A stretch of DNA of 20,731 nucleotides from Acidimicrobiia bacterium (GTDB lineage Bacteria; Actinomycetota; Acidimicrobiia; Spongiisociales; JAENVV01), in the NCBI GenBank assembly GCA_020352575.1, contig CP070681.1:1315334-1336064 (forward strand), read 5' to 3'. The notes beneath the pieces are model-generated. The model did not search any database and was not told where the DNA came from. It was given only the letters and a program-made list of their open reading frames with translations. The position numbers were made by a program, and so were the translations under genes. The stretch's first letter is position 1; each line of letters begins with the position of its first letter. Shown here piece by piece: positions 1 to 7,363 of the stretch.

Positions 1-984
1 CTCGTAGGCGTCCACTACCTCGTCCCAGTGGAATCGCCGGACTGCTGCCCGCCCCGAGGTCGCGAGCTCCGCCCGGAGCGCCGGCTCCGTGCAGGCCATG
101 GTGAGGACGTCGGAGAGCGCTGCGATGTCGGCCGGGGCTGCGAAGAGTGCGGCGTCACCGGCTACGTCCCTGAACGCAGGAAGGTCCGACGCCACCACGG
201 CACAGCCGTGCGCCAGGCCCTCCGCCACGACGAGCCCGAAGCTCTCCCCCCGACGGTTCGGGGCGCAGAGGACGGACGCGCGATCGAGCAACGATGCCCG
301 CTCCGCATCAGAGATCCGCCCGACGAATCGAACCCCGGGTCGATCGGGCCTGCGGGCCCCCGCGACGACGAGTTCCCAACCACCGAGGTCACTTCTGACG
401 CGATCCCACGCTTCTAGGAGGTCATCGAGTCCCTTGCGCCATTCGTCACGACCGAGGAATGCCACTGTCTTCGATCGGTCGAACGGGACTGCCACCTCGA
501 CCGGCACGTCGACGCCGTTCGGGATGATGCGCGTCTCGACTCCGGCCAGGCGGACGCCTTCGGCCGCCACCGGCGAGACGGCGGTGGCGATGGCCTCCCC
601 CAGTCGACGTCGCCACAGCGGGGCGAATCTGCGGTAGAGGCGTCGGGTGCGGGGAGGAGGATCGGCGTGGAACGTCGCCACCACCGGTGTGGCGGTGCCC
701 AGTGCGCCGAGGCCGACCGAGGGCATGAACGGCTCATGGACGTGCACGACGTCGACCCCTTCGCCCGCTCGGGAGGCCTGTCGCCATGCCGACGGCGTCA
801 GCGCGATCGGGGCAACGGAGTCGTTCGTCCGCCAGCCGACGACGGGCCCGTCGATCCCCCGTCCCGGACCACGCACGACCACGTCGTGCCCACGGGCACC
901 GAGGCGATCGGCGAGTCGCAGGACCTGACCCTGCACGCCGCCGGGCACGCGCAGGTCGTAGGGGCTGACGAGTGCGATCCTCAC
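1..984 (-). CDS. pimA: Phosphatidyl-myo-inositol mannosyltransferase PimA (3' end outside window)
   Basis: GT4-family glycosyltransferase (GT-B fold) that adds the first mannose from GDP-mannose to phosphatidylinositol at the inner membrane face. The 328 visible residues start V-R-I-A-L-V-S-P-Y with the glycine-rich VPGGVQ loop near residues 13-18. HVHEPFMPS lies near residues 93-101, PNGVD at 155-159, and the EX7E motif of retaining GT4 enzymes at E247/E255 (GESFGLVVAE). The family is about 375-385 residues long, so roughly 50 C-terminal residues are missing at the window edge. The GTG start at 984 overlaps the stop of the acyltransferase gene as GTGA, so translation is coupled. Gene order PIP synthase - acyltransferase - mannosyltransferase matches the mycobacterial PIM operon, which makes PimA more likely than a generic GT4. 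Confidence 0.9.
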   Translation of the reverse strand, partial: MRIALVSPYDLRVPGGVQGQVLRLADRLGARGHDVVVRGPGRGIDGPVVGWRTNDSVAPIALTPSAWRQASRAGEGVDVVHVHEPFMPSVGLGALGTATPVVATFHADPPPRTRRLYRRFAPLWRRRLGEAIATAVSPVAAEGVRLAGVETRIIPNGVDVPVEVAVPFDRSKTVAFLGRDEWRKGLDDLLEAWDRVRSDLGGWELVVAGARRPDRPGVRFVGRISDAERASLLDRASVLCAPNRRGESFGLVVAEGLAHGCAVVASDLPAFRDVAGDAALFAAPADIAALSDVLTMACTEPALRAELATSGRAAVRRFHWDEVVDAYE

Positions 985-1838
985 CAGCGGTATCCGGGAT
1001 CCGACGGCCAGTTGGGTTGGAGGAGGTGCCACTGCGTCGGATCGAGGCGGATCAGTTCCTCGAACGCGTTGGCGAGCGCCTGGACGCCGCCGCGGATGCG
1101 CTCCGAACGATCCGGCGCATCGGGGATCTCGAGCGGGGGCCGGATCACGAGTCGGTGGCCCGTCGGCGTGGCAAGACACGCCACCGGGAGCACGACGCAC
1201 CCGGTGAGCTCGGCCAGCGCAATGGCGCCCTGGGGCATGCGGGTCGTCTCCCCGAAGAACTCCACCTCGACCCCGTTCCCGGAGAGGTCCCGATCGGAGA
1301 GCAGCGCAACACCGGCGCCCTCACCGATGGACTCGACGAGCCGACCCATCGTGCGGTGCCCCTTCTCGAGCACGACGATCTCAATCCCGATCATCTCTCG
1401 CGTTTCGGTGATCCATCGCCCCATGTCCGCGTCGGGGAGGCGTTCGGCCACTGCAACGACGGGCACGTCGTAGGCGAGGGGATGGATGGCCGCGTACTCC
1501 CAGTTGCCTACGTGTGGGAGTGCGTACACGGCGCCCCGTCCTCCTTCGTGGGCGTCCAGGAAGTACTGGTGACCATCGACTTCCAAGCGTTCGCGCATCT
1601 CCGGGAGGCGACGGGGGGACGCCCACAGCGCTTCGGACCAGTACCGACCGTACGACTCGAGGACGTCGCGTCGGGAGGCGGTCGACCCGACCCGTGCGAG
1701 GTGCCGCTCCACGATCCCCTCAGCCATCCCCCTCCTCGCCGCGATGCGCCCGCCGAACGAGCCGAGTCGGCGGGCAACGCCGAACGGGAGGGCCCCGACC
1801 ATGCGGGACGCCAGCGCGATCCAACGTCCGAGGCTCAC
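981..1838 (-). CDS. patA: Phosphatidylinositol mannoside acyltransferase (PatA-like, LPLAT/HtrB family)
   Basis: Membrane-associated acyltransferase of 285 residues, of the lipid A acyltransferase-like (HtrB/LpxL) superfamily. In mycobacteria this operon position encodes the enzyme that acylates the mannose of PIM from acyl-CoA. The catalytic HX4E signature is visible as H109-V-G-N-W-E114, followed by a region with LLSDRD and an FFGE-type substrate segment. The end reads QWHLLQPNWPSD, typical of the family. The GTG start at 1838 overlaps the PIP synthase stop (GTGA), and its own stop overlaps the pimA start in the same way. The reading frame stays open upstream to about 2441, but that part lies over the PIP synthase gene and is not coding. 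Specificity for PIM is inferred from context. Confidence 0.88.
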   Translation of the reverse strand: MSLGRWIALASRMVGALPFGVARRLGSFGGRIAARRGMAEGIVERHLARVGSTASRRDVLESYGRYWSEALWASPRRLPEMRERLEVDGHQYFLDAHEGGRGAVYALPHVGNWEYAAIHPLAYDVPVVAVAERLPDADMGRWITETREMIGIEIVVLEKGHRTMGRLVESIGEGAGVALLSDRDLSGNGVEVEFFGETTRMPQGAIALAELTGCVVLPVACLATPTGHRLVIRPPLEIPDAPDRSERIRGGVQALANAFEELIRLDPTQWHLLQPNWPSDPGYRW

Positions 1839-2407
1839 GCCTCCAGCCGCTTCCAGATGATGAGGAACCGCTGGGCGACGGTCGCCCAGATCAGGAGGGC
1901 GGCGAGGACGAGCACGGGGACGAGCCACCCGCTGACGAGCCCTACGGTGAGGAGGATCACTCGTTCGCCCCGGGCCACGATCCCTCCTCGCCCATCGGCC
2001 CCGATCGCCTCCGCTTTGGCGCGGAGATATGAGGTGAGGAGCGCACCGCCGAGCGCAAGCACGCACAGGAGGACCCATCGCGGTTCGTAGGCCAACCAGG
2101 TCGCCAACGCACCCCACACCGCGATCTCCCCGGCTCGGTCGGCGACCGAGTCGATGAGAGCGCCCTTTCGTGACGCCGTCCCGGTCACCCGAGCCACTGT
2201 GCCGTCGAGGCCGTCCAGCGCCGAGCCTGCGAGGAACAACCAGCCACCGAGCGCGAGATCGCCCGCCGCAATCAGCCAAGACGCCACCACCACGACCGCC
2301 AGCCCCCCAAGGGTGAGCTTCGTCGGGGTGAGGCGAAGGGCAGCGAGCCCGCGTCCGAGGGGATCGAGGAGCGGCTCGATGCGACCCCTCACGTAGGTCT
2401 CGATCAC
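1835..2407 (-). CDS. pgsA: CDP-alcohol phosphatidyltransferase, probable phosphatidylinositol phosphate synthase
   Basis: Integral membrane enzyme of 190 residues that would join CDP-diacylglycerol and inositol 3-phosphate to give phosphatidylinositol phosphate, the lipid used by PimA. The complete CDP-alcohol phosphotransferase signature is present: D65-x2-D68-G69-x2-A72-R73-x8-G82-x3-D86-x3-D90. Hydrophobic segments lie around residues 33-62, 95-125 and 150-180. The start is GTG at 2407. A TACCGT hexamer lies exactly 6 nt before it, suggesting a leaderless transcript that opens the three-gene PIM operon. The alternative product, phosphatidylglycerophosphate synthase, is less likely given the PatA and PimA partners downstream. 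Confidence 0.9.
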   Translation of the reverse strand: MIETYVRGRIEPLLDPLGRGLAALRLTPTKLTLGGLAVVVVASWLIAAGDLALGGWLFLAGSALDGLDGTVARVTGTASRKGALIDSVADRAGEIAVWGALATWLAYEPRWVLLCVLALGGALLTSYLRAKAEAIGADGRGGIVARGERVILLTVGLVSGWLVPVLVLAALLIWATVAQRFLIIWKRLEA

Positions 2408-2413
2408 GACGAG

Positions 2414-2419
2414 ACGGTA
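2414..2419 (-). promoter_or_regulatory. -10 hexamer of the PIM operon (leaderless)
   Basis: TACCGT on the minus strand is separated by 6 nt from the GTG start at 2407, placing the transcript start at or next to the start codon. I see no Shine-Dalgarno sequence. The same TACCGT-N6/7-start layout precedes dut and the D-amino-acid oxidase gene. Confidence 0.55.
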
Positions 2420-2467
2420 CCAAACCCCCGGGGCGAGGCACCCTGAACGGTGCTTCCCGGGACGACG

Positions 2468-2473
2468 TACACT
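2468..2473 (+). promoter_or_regulatory. Probable -10 element of gltA
   Basis: TACACT is close to the consensus -10 and would start transcription near 2480, giving a leader of about 50 nt. The leader carries a purine-rich ribosome binding site (GAAGGAAGG, about 2515-2523) before the ATG at 2529. I see no convincing -35 box. Confidence 0.4.
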
Positions 2474-2528
2474 ACGAACGTTTGCATGTCCCCCGCCGCT
2501 TCACCGCGGCATCGAAGGAAGGACCCCC

Positions 2529-3812
2529 ATGGACGACGCCACGCTCCGAATCGGCGACCAAGAGCTCTCGCTCCCGACGCTCGAGGGAACGATGGGCGAG
2601 CGGGCGGTCGACATCTCGGCCCTCCGCAAGGAGACGTCCTACACGACCTTCGACCGGGGCTTCGGCAACACCGCCGAGACGAAGAGCTCCATCACGTTCA
2701 TCAACGGTGAGGGCGGCATCCTGCGGCACCGTGGCTACGCCATCGAGGACCTCGCCACGAAGGCCTCGTTCCTCGAGGTGGCGTACCTCCTCATCGAGGG
2801 CGAACTGCCCACCGTGACCCAACTCGCCACGTTCGAGGCGGCGATCCACGAGAACGCCAACCTCCCCGAGGACCTCAAGCACCTCTTCGACGCCTTCCCC
2901 CACGAAGCCCACCCGATGGCGGTGCTCGCGAGCGGGATTTCCACGTTCGGCGCCTATTACCCCGAGGCCGCCGACCCGCTCGACGACCTCGCCGTGGACC
3001 GAGCCACCCAGCTCCTCATCGCCAAGATGCCGACGATGGTTGCCTGGGCGTTCAAGTACCGCGAGCGCCGTCCGTACATCTACCCCCGCTACGACCTCGA
3101 CTACGCCGCGAACTTCCTCCACATGGTGTTCTCGCGACCCCACCGCCACCTCGAAGTGTCACCCCAGGTGCAGCGGGCGATGAACATGCTGCTGGTCCTC
3201 CACGCCGACCACGAGCAGAACTGCTCGGCGTCGACCGTTCGCATCGTGGGTTCGTCACACGCGTCGATCTTCGCCTCGATGTCGGCGGGGATCCATGCCC
3301 TCTCCGGTCCGCTCCACGGCGGTGCCAACCAGGCCGTCCTGGAAATGCTGCAGGCCATGTCGGACGCCGGCGGCGATGTGGAGACGTACATCGCAAAGGC
3401 GAAGGACAAGGACGACCCCTTCCGCCTCATGGGCTTCGGGCACCGCGTCTACAAGAACTTCGATCCCCGCTCCCGGATCCTCAAGGGCGCAGTCGACGAC
3501 GTGCTCTCGATCCTCGGCAAGGACGACCCACTGCTGCGGCTCGCAGTGGAACTCGAGGAGGCGGCGTTGGACGACGACTACTTCGTCGAGCGGAAGCTCT
3601 TCCCGAACGTCGACTTCTACTCCGGGATCATCTACCGGGCGATGGGGTTCCCCGTCGACATGTTCACGTCGCTGTTCGCACTCGGCCGCATGCCCGGGTG
3701 GATCGCCCAATGGCGCGAGATGCACTCGGATCCGACCACCCGCATCGGGCGTCCCCGCCAGGTGTACACGGGTGAGACCGATCGGCCGTTCACGCCGATC
3801 GCCGACCGCTAG
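2529..3812 (+). CDS. gltA: Citrate synthase (type II)
   Basis: Cytoplasmic TCA-cycle entry enzyme condensing oxaloacetate and acetyl-CoA to citrate. The 427 residues match the usual length of hexameric type II enzymes such as E. coli GltA. Visible signatures are HADHEQNCSASTVR (225-238), GPLHGGANQA with catalytic H263, MGFGHRVYKNFDPR with H305, and NVDFYSGI with catalytic D362. The start is ATG at 2529 behind a clear AAGGAAGG-type ribosome binding site. The N-terminal beta-rich segment (about 5-60) is the extra domain seen in the E. coli-type enzyme. It is transcribed divergently from the PIM operon and converges on the small membrane protein gene. The two stop codons share one CTAG at 3809-3812. 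A methylcitrate synthase role is possible, but the length and N-terminal domain favour citrate synthase. Confidence 0.95.
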   Translation: MDDATLRIGDQELSLPTLEGTMGERAVDISALRKETSYTTFDRGFGNTAETKSSITFINGEGGILRHRGYAIEDLATKASFLEVAYLLIEGELPTVTQLATFEAAIHENANLPEDLKHLFDAFPHEAHPMAVLASGISTFGAYYPEAADPLDDLAVDRATQLLIAKMPTMVAWAFKYRERRPYIYPRYDLDYAANFLHMVFSRPHRHLEVSPQVQRAMNMLLVLHADHEQNCSASTVRIVGSSHASIFASMSAGIHALSGPLHGGANQAVLEMLQAMSDAGGDVETYIAKAKDKDDPFRLMGFGHRVYKNFDPRSRILKGAVDDVLSILGKDDPLLRLAVELEEAALDDDYFVERKLFPNVDFYSGIIYRAMGFPVDMFTSLFALGRMPGWIAQWREMHSDPTTRIGRPRQVYTGETDRPFTPIADR

Positions 3813-4291
3813 GCCAGCGCCTCCACGAACGGCTCCCGGCGGAGTTCGCCGGTGACCCCGTCGACGAACACGAGTGCCCGCTGCGTCGGCGGTTCCTCGG
3901 CGTCGTAGAGGATCACGTTCCACACCGGCTTGGCCCGGAGCCCTTCGAAGCGGATGGCCGCCGATGCGTGGCCCACCGTGAAGTCCAGCGCCGCCCCCGC
4001 CTGCTCGAAGGCCTCAGCCTCCCGGACCTCGAGGGGCCAGGCGGCGGCGAAATGCCAGGCGGCGAGCACTGCGAGGGCCCCGGCCATCCACCACATGCCC
4101 ACACCGAGCCCGGCGAGTGCACCGATGCCACAGAGCAGGGCGCCAACCACGTAGACCCGCCCGGACATGGCCCGGCGGGCAGGATCGGGCACGGAGTACT
4201 CCTCGACGGCGTTCGCATCGAGGTCCTCGGGGACCCCCTCTGCCTCTGCGACCTCCCGTGGGATGCCGATGCCGTCCCGACCGACGGTCAC
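3809..4291 (-). CDS. Uncharacterised membrane protein coupled to thrS
   Basis: I do not recognise this 160-residue protein. It has an acidic N-terminal tail (about 1-40), two closely spaced transmembrane segments (about 45-66 and 68-86), and a soluble C-terminal part (about 90-160). That last part ends in a beta-rich stretch (VWNVILYDAEEPP ... ALVFVDGVTGELRREPF) vaguely like a PepSY-type repeat, which is a weak resemblance only. The GTG start at 4291 overlaps the thrS stop codon as GTGA, so it is translationally coupled to the synthetase. At the other end it shares a CTAG stop with gltA. The open frame, GC-rich third codon positions and coupling make it a real gene. Its function is unknown. 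Confidence 0.8.
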   Translation of the reverse strand: MTVGRDGIGIPREVAEAEGVPEDLDANAVEEYSVPDPARRAMSGRVYVVGALLCGIGALAGLGVGMWWMAGALAVLAAWHFAAAWPLEVREAEAFEQAGAALDFTVGHASAAIRFEGLRAKPVWNVILYDAEEPPTQRALVFVDGVTGELRREPFVEALA

Positions 4292-6213
4292 GACGGCACC
4301 TCGGCAGCCTCGACCAGCAGTTGCTCGGCTTCTGCGAGCGGAGTGCCCCGTCGCTCGTCCTCGCCACGGAGGCGGAATCCCACCGTCCCTCCTTCGACGT
4401 CGTTGTCACCCACCACGAGGATCGACGGGTACTTCTGAGTGATCATGCGCCGCAACTTCTCGCCGAGCTTGCCCGAGCCCGCGTCGACCTCGACCCGGAG
4501 CCCGGCGTTGCGGAGCCGCTCCGCCACTCGGTCGGCGTACTCCTCGTGGCGGTCGGCCACCGTCACGATGCCGACCTGCACCGGGGCGAGCCACATGGGG
4601 AAGGCACCTGCGTAGTGCTCCACGAGCACGCCGAAGAACCGCTCGATCGAGCCCGCCTTCGCCGAGTGGATCATGAAGGGACGGCCCTTGTCGTTCGATG
4701 CTGCGGTGTACTCGAGGTCGAAGCGCTCCGGGAGGTTGAAATCCACCTGGATGGTCGACACCTGCCACCGCCGACCGATCGCATCCTTCACATGGATGTC
4801 GATCTTCGGCCCGTAGAACGCACCCTCGCCCTCGGCCACCTGATACGGGATCTGCGCCGCTTCGAGGGCCTCGGCCAGCTCCCGCTCGGCCTGCTCCCAC
4901 CTCGGGACCTCACCGACGTACTTCTCCGGTCGGGTCGAGAGGTCGGCCTCGAAGTCGTCGAAGCCGAAGTCCCGCAACCACTGCAACACGAACTCGAGGT
5001 GCATGAGCAACTCGCTGCCGAGCTGCTCGGGGGTGCAGAAGGTATGGGAGTCGTCCTGGGTGAACCCGCGCGCTCGGAGGAGCCCGTGGATGACGCCGGA
5101 CCGCTCGTACCGGTACACCCCTCCGAGCTCGCTCAGGCGCAGCGGCAGTTCGCGATAGGAGCGAGCCGAGCCCTTGTAGATGAGCACGTGGAAGGGGCAG
5201 TTCATCGGCTTCACCCGGTACTCGTCGCCGCCGTCCATCTCCATGCCCGGATACATGTTCTCGGCGTAGTACCCGAGGTGGCCCGAGGTCTCCCAGAGGT
5301 GGGACTTCGCGAGGTGCGGTGACACGACGAACTCGAAGCCGAACCGTTCGTGCAGTCGACGGGAGTGGTCCTCGATCTGCTTGCGGACCATGCCACCCTT
5401 GGGATGCCACACCGCGAGGCCCGACCCCAGGTCCCGCGGGAATGAGAAGAGGTCGAGCTCCGGCCCGAGCTTGCGGTGATCCCGCTTCTCGGCCTCCTCC
5501 AGCCGGTGGAGGTGCTCGTCGAGGGCCTTCTTCGACTCCCATGCGGTCCCGTAGATGCGCTGCAGCTGCTCCTTGTGCTCGTCGCCTCGCCAGTAGGCGC
5601 CCGCCACCCGTTGGAGGGCGAATGCCTTCAGCCGTCCGCTCGACGGGATGTGCGGCCCCCGGCACAGGTCCGTGAATGCATCGGTGTTCCGGTACGCAGA
5701 GACGACGTCGCCCGCCCCGACCTCGGACTCGTCGACGTTCTCGATGATCTCCACCTTGAACCGATGGCGGGCGAAGATCTCGAGGGCGTCGGCCTTGGAC
5801 ATCTCCTCGCGGATGAAGGGTTGGTCCTCGGCCACGATCTCGGACATGCGGTCACCGATGCGCTCGACGTCCTCGGGGGTGAACGGCTCGTCGACGGCGA
5901 AGTCGTAGTAGAACCCGTCCTGGATCGGAGGTCCGATCGCGAAGGTCGCCCCCGGGAAGAGGTCGAGGACGGCCTGGGCCATGATGTGGGCCGCCGAGTG
6001 GCGGATGATGTGCCGTCCGTCCTCGGTGGCGTCGGTGATGATCTCGACCGTCCCGTCCCCTGGCAGGGGACGCGTGAGGTCCCACATCTCGCCGTCATGC
6101 CGGACCGCGACCGCGGCTTTGGCGAGGCGGCTTCCGATGCTTGCCGCTACGTCGAGCCCCGATGCACCATCGGGGTACTCACGCACACTTCCGTCAGGGA
6201 GGGTGATCTGCAT
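4288..6213 (-). CDS. thrS: Threonine-tRNA ligase
   Basis: Class II aminoacyl-tRNA synthetase charging tRNA-Thr. From the ATG at 6213 the product has 641 residues, matching the 642 of E. coli ThrRS. Domains in order are TGS (about 1-60), the N2 editing domain (HSAAH with H72/H76 and CRGPH with C184/H188), the catalytic core, and an anticodon-binding domain (about 550-641). The zinc ligands of the core are visible: C339 in MNCPFH, H390 in DDSH and H515 in MIHSAKAGS. The editing residues imply hydrolysis of mischarged Ser-tRNA. The frame stays open to a GTG at 6264. The ATG is preferred because the length fits and TACCCT lies 7 nt upstream, as at other leaderless starts here. In mycobacteria thrS also lies beside the PIM genes. 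Confidence 0.96.
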   Translation of the reverse strand: MQITLPDGSVREYPDGASGLDVAASIGSRLAKAAVAVRHDGEMWDLTRPLPGDGTVEIITDATEDGRHIIRHSAAHIMAQAVLDLFPGATFAIGPPIQDGFYYDFAVDEPFTPEDVERIGDRMSEIVAEDQPFIREEMSKADALEIFARHRFKVEIIENVDESEVGAGDVVSAYRNTDAFTDLCRGPHIPSSGRLKAFALQRVAGAYWRGDEHKEQLQRIYGTAWESKKALDEHLHRLEEAEKRDHRKLGPELDLFSFPRDLGSGLAVWHPKGGMVRKQIEDHSRRLHERFGFEFVVSPHLAKSHLWETSGHLGYYAENMYPGMEMDGGDEYRVKPMNCPFHVLIYKGSARSYRELPLRLSELGGVYRYERSGVIHGLLRARGFTQDDSHTFCTPEQLGSELLMHLEFVLQWLRDFGFDDFEADLSTRPEKYVGEVPRWEQAERELAEALEAAQIPYQVAEGEGAFYGPKIDIHVKDAIGRRWQVSTIQVDFNLPERFDLEYTAASNDKGRPFMIHSAKAGSIERFFGVLVEHYAGAFPMWLAPVQVGIVTVADRHEEYADRVAERLRNAGLRVEVDAGSGKLGEKLRRMITQKYPSILVVGDNDVEGGTVGFRLRGEDERRGTPLAEAEQLLVEAAEVPS

Positions 6214-6220
6214 GGGCGGG

Positions 6221-6226
6221 AGGGTA
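6221..6226 (-). promoter_or_regulatory. -10 hexamer of thrS (leaderless)
   Basis: TACCCT on the minus strand ends 7 nt before the ATG at 6213. No ribosome binding site is present. The same TACCCTCCCG string precedes nrdR, so it looks like a reused leaderless promoter and supports the shorter thrS start. Confidence 0.5.
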
Positions 6227-6338
6227 GTGAGCCGCCCAACGATGCCGTCCGGGCTTTCCGCCACAGGGTCGCGAAATCCGCGCGCCCGCGACGGTCGCCT
6301 CGTACGCTGCCGAGAGGAGGCATAGGAGGCACAACCGG

Positions 6339-6500
6339 ATGCTCGGCATCTTCAAGAACCCGCCCACGATCAGGCTCGATGAGTGGCAGACGGTCGATCT
6401 CAGAGCGGACGCAACCGCCGATCTCCCTTGCCCCTGGTGCTTCGCTCCGACTCGCGAGAGCGACGCCGAGTGCCCGACCTGCCAGCGCCGGTTCGGCTGA
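6339..6500 (+). CDS. Small zinc ribbon protein (53 residues)
   Basis: Short gene with a strong AGGAGG ribosome binding site (6324-6329) 9 nt before its ATG. A possible -10, TACGCT (6303-6308), lies upstream. The protein has a basic/hydrophobic N-terminus (MLGIFKNPP) and a C-terminal zinc ribbon with two knuckles, C31-P-W-C34 and C45-P-T-C48, ten residues apart. I do not know a function; such single ribbons bind nucleic acid or a protein partner. It is transcribed divergently from thrS. Its TGA abuts the TGA of mshD on the other strand inside the 12-bp palindrome GGCTGATCAGCC (6495-6506). The signals around it and the intact Cys pairs make it credible despite its size. Confidence 0.72.
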   Translation: MLGIFKNPPTIRLDEWQTVDLRADATADLPCPWCFAPTRESDAECPTCQRRFG

Positions 6501-7331
6501 TCAGCCCGACCACACGTACGACCGGTCGATGCTCACCGAGGTGAAACCGATCCGTTCGTAGGTGGCCTTCGCTGCGACATTCGCTGCGTCGACGTACAGC
6601 ATCCCCCTCGGGCACCTGCGTGCCTCGCTGAGGTGCCGAAGGCCTTCCATGACGAGCGCCTTCCCCCAGCCACGCCCGTGGTAGTCCGGATGGAGGCCGA
6701 TCACGTAGATCTCGCCGTCGCCGTGGGGATGGACCTTCGTCCAGCAGAACCCGGCAAGGCGGTGGCCGTCCCACGCCATGCGGAGGTCGTCGGGATCCCA
6801 CCAGTCCAACTCCGTGCGTTCCATGAAGTCCTCGGCCGCCCAATTGCCCTGCTCGGGATGGCCGAAGAAGGCGGCGTTGTTCGCGACGAGCCAATCATCG
6901 AGGTACTCGGACGCGAAGCCCGTCTCCCTGAACTCACATGGCACCGACGCCAGCGGCAGTTCCACCTCCATCCGGTGGAGTTCGCGCTCCGGCTCGAACC
7001 CGAGGTCGAGGAGGGTGGGGCCCCATCGGTCGCCGAGGGACCACACCCGCACTCCCCCCAGCGCGTCCTGGGCCCATTCGAAGAGCGCCCGTGCCTCGGC
7101 TCCTCGACCGTCGAGCGCTGCAACCTCCACCGTCGGCGGCGCCCCTTCGGTCTCCATGAGGATCGCCACGAGGTCGTCACCGTCCTCGATGGCGAGCGAC
7201 GGCTGTCCGTGGGCGAGGCCGATCAACTTGCGTTCCCCCACCGAGGTGTGGGCCTCGTCCCCACCCAGCTGGTCGAGGAACGCCGCAACTCGTCCGCGGT
7301 CGTACTCGGACGTCATGCGGCGGGGATACAT
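6501..7331 (-). CDS. mshD: Mycothiol synthase (mycothiol acetyltransferase)
   Basis: Tandem GNAT protein of 276 residues catalysing the last step of mycothiol synthesis, acetyl transfer from acetyl-CoA to Cys-GlcN-Ins. The C-terminal half carries the family's characteristic strings: AFFGHPEQGNW (154-164), GFCWTKVHP (194-202), IYVIGLHPDYHGRGWGKAL (208-226; acetyl-CoA loop at R220-G-W-G), LYVDAANVAA (245-254) and a terminal SYVWSG. The N-terminal GNAT repeat (about 10-125) is degenerate, as in known MshD. The start at ATG 7331 is chosen because TAGGAT lies 6 nt upstream; a second in-frame ATG lies at 7316. It follows fhs by 33 nt on the same strand and may also be read through from it. Mycothiol is the major low-molecular-weight thiol of many Actinomycetota. 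Confidence 0.9.
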   Translation of the reverse strand: MYPRRMTSEYDRGRVAAFLDQLGGDEAHTSVGERKLIGLAHGQPSLAIEDGDDLVAILMETEGAPPTVEVAALDGRGAEARALFEWAQDALGGVRVWSLGDRWGPTLLDLGFEPERELHRMEVELPLASVPCEFRETGFASEYLDDWLVANNAAFFGHPEQGNWAAEDFMERTELDWWDPDDLRMAWDGHRLAGFCWTKVHPHGDGEIYVIGLHPDYHGRGWGKALVMEGLRHLSEARRCPRGMLYVDAANVAAKATYERIGFTSVSIDRSYVWSG

Positions 7332-7337
7332 CGGGCG

Positions 7338-7343
7338 ATCCTA
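7338..7343 (-). promoter_or_regulatory. -10 hexamer of mshD (leaderless)
   Basis: TAGGAT on the minus strand lies 6 nt before the ATG at 7331, in the 32-nt gap behind fhs. This suggests mshD has its own leaderless promoter as well as possible read-through. Confidence 0.45.
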
Positions 7344-7363
7344 GGAACGGTCCCCCGGTTGGA

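Noticed and set aside
1839..2441. N-terminal extension of the PIM acyltransferase frame
   Set aside because: It overlaps the PIP synthase gene, which has the full CDP-alcohol phosphotransferase signature. The GTGA overlap gives a better start.
6214..6264. Longer thrS start at GTG 6264
   Set aside because: It adds 17 residues before the TGS domain, exceeds the usual length, and lacks start signals, whereas the ATG at 6213 has a well-placed -10.
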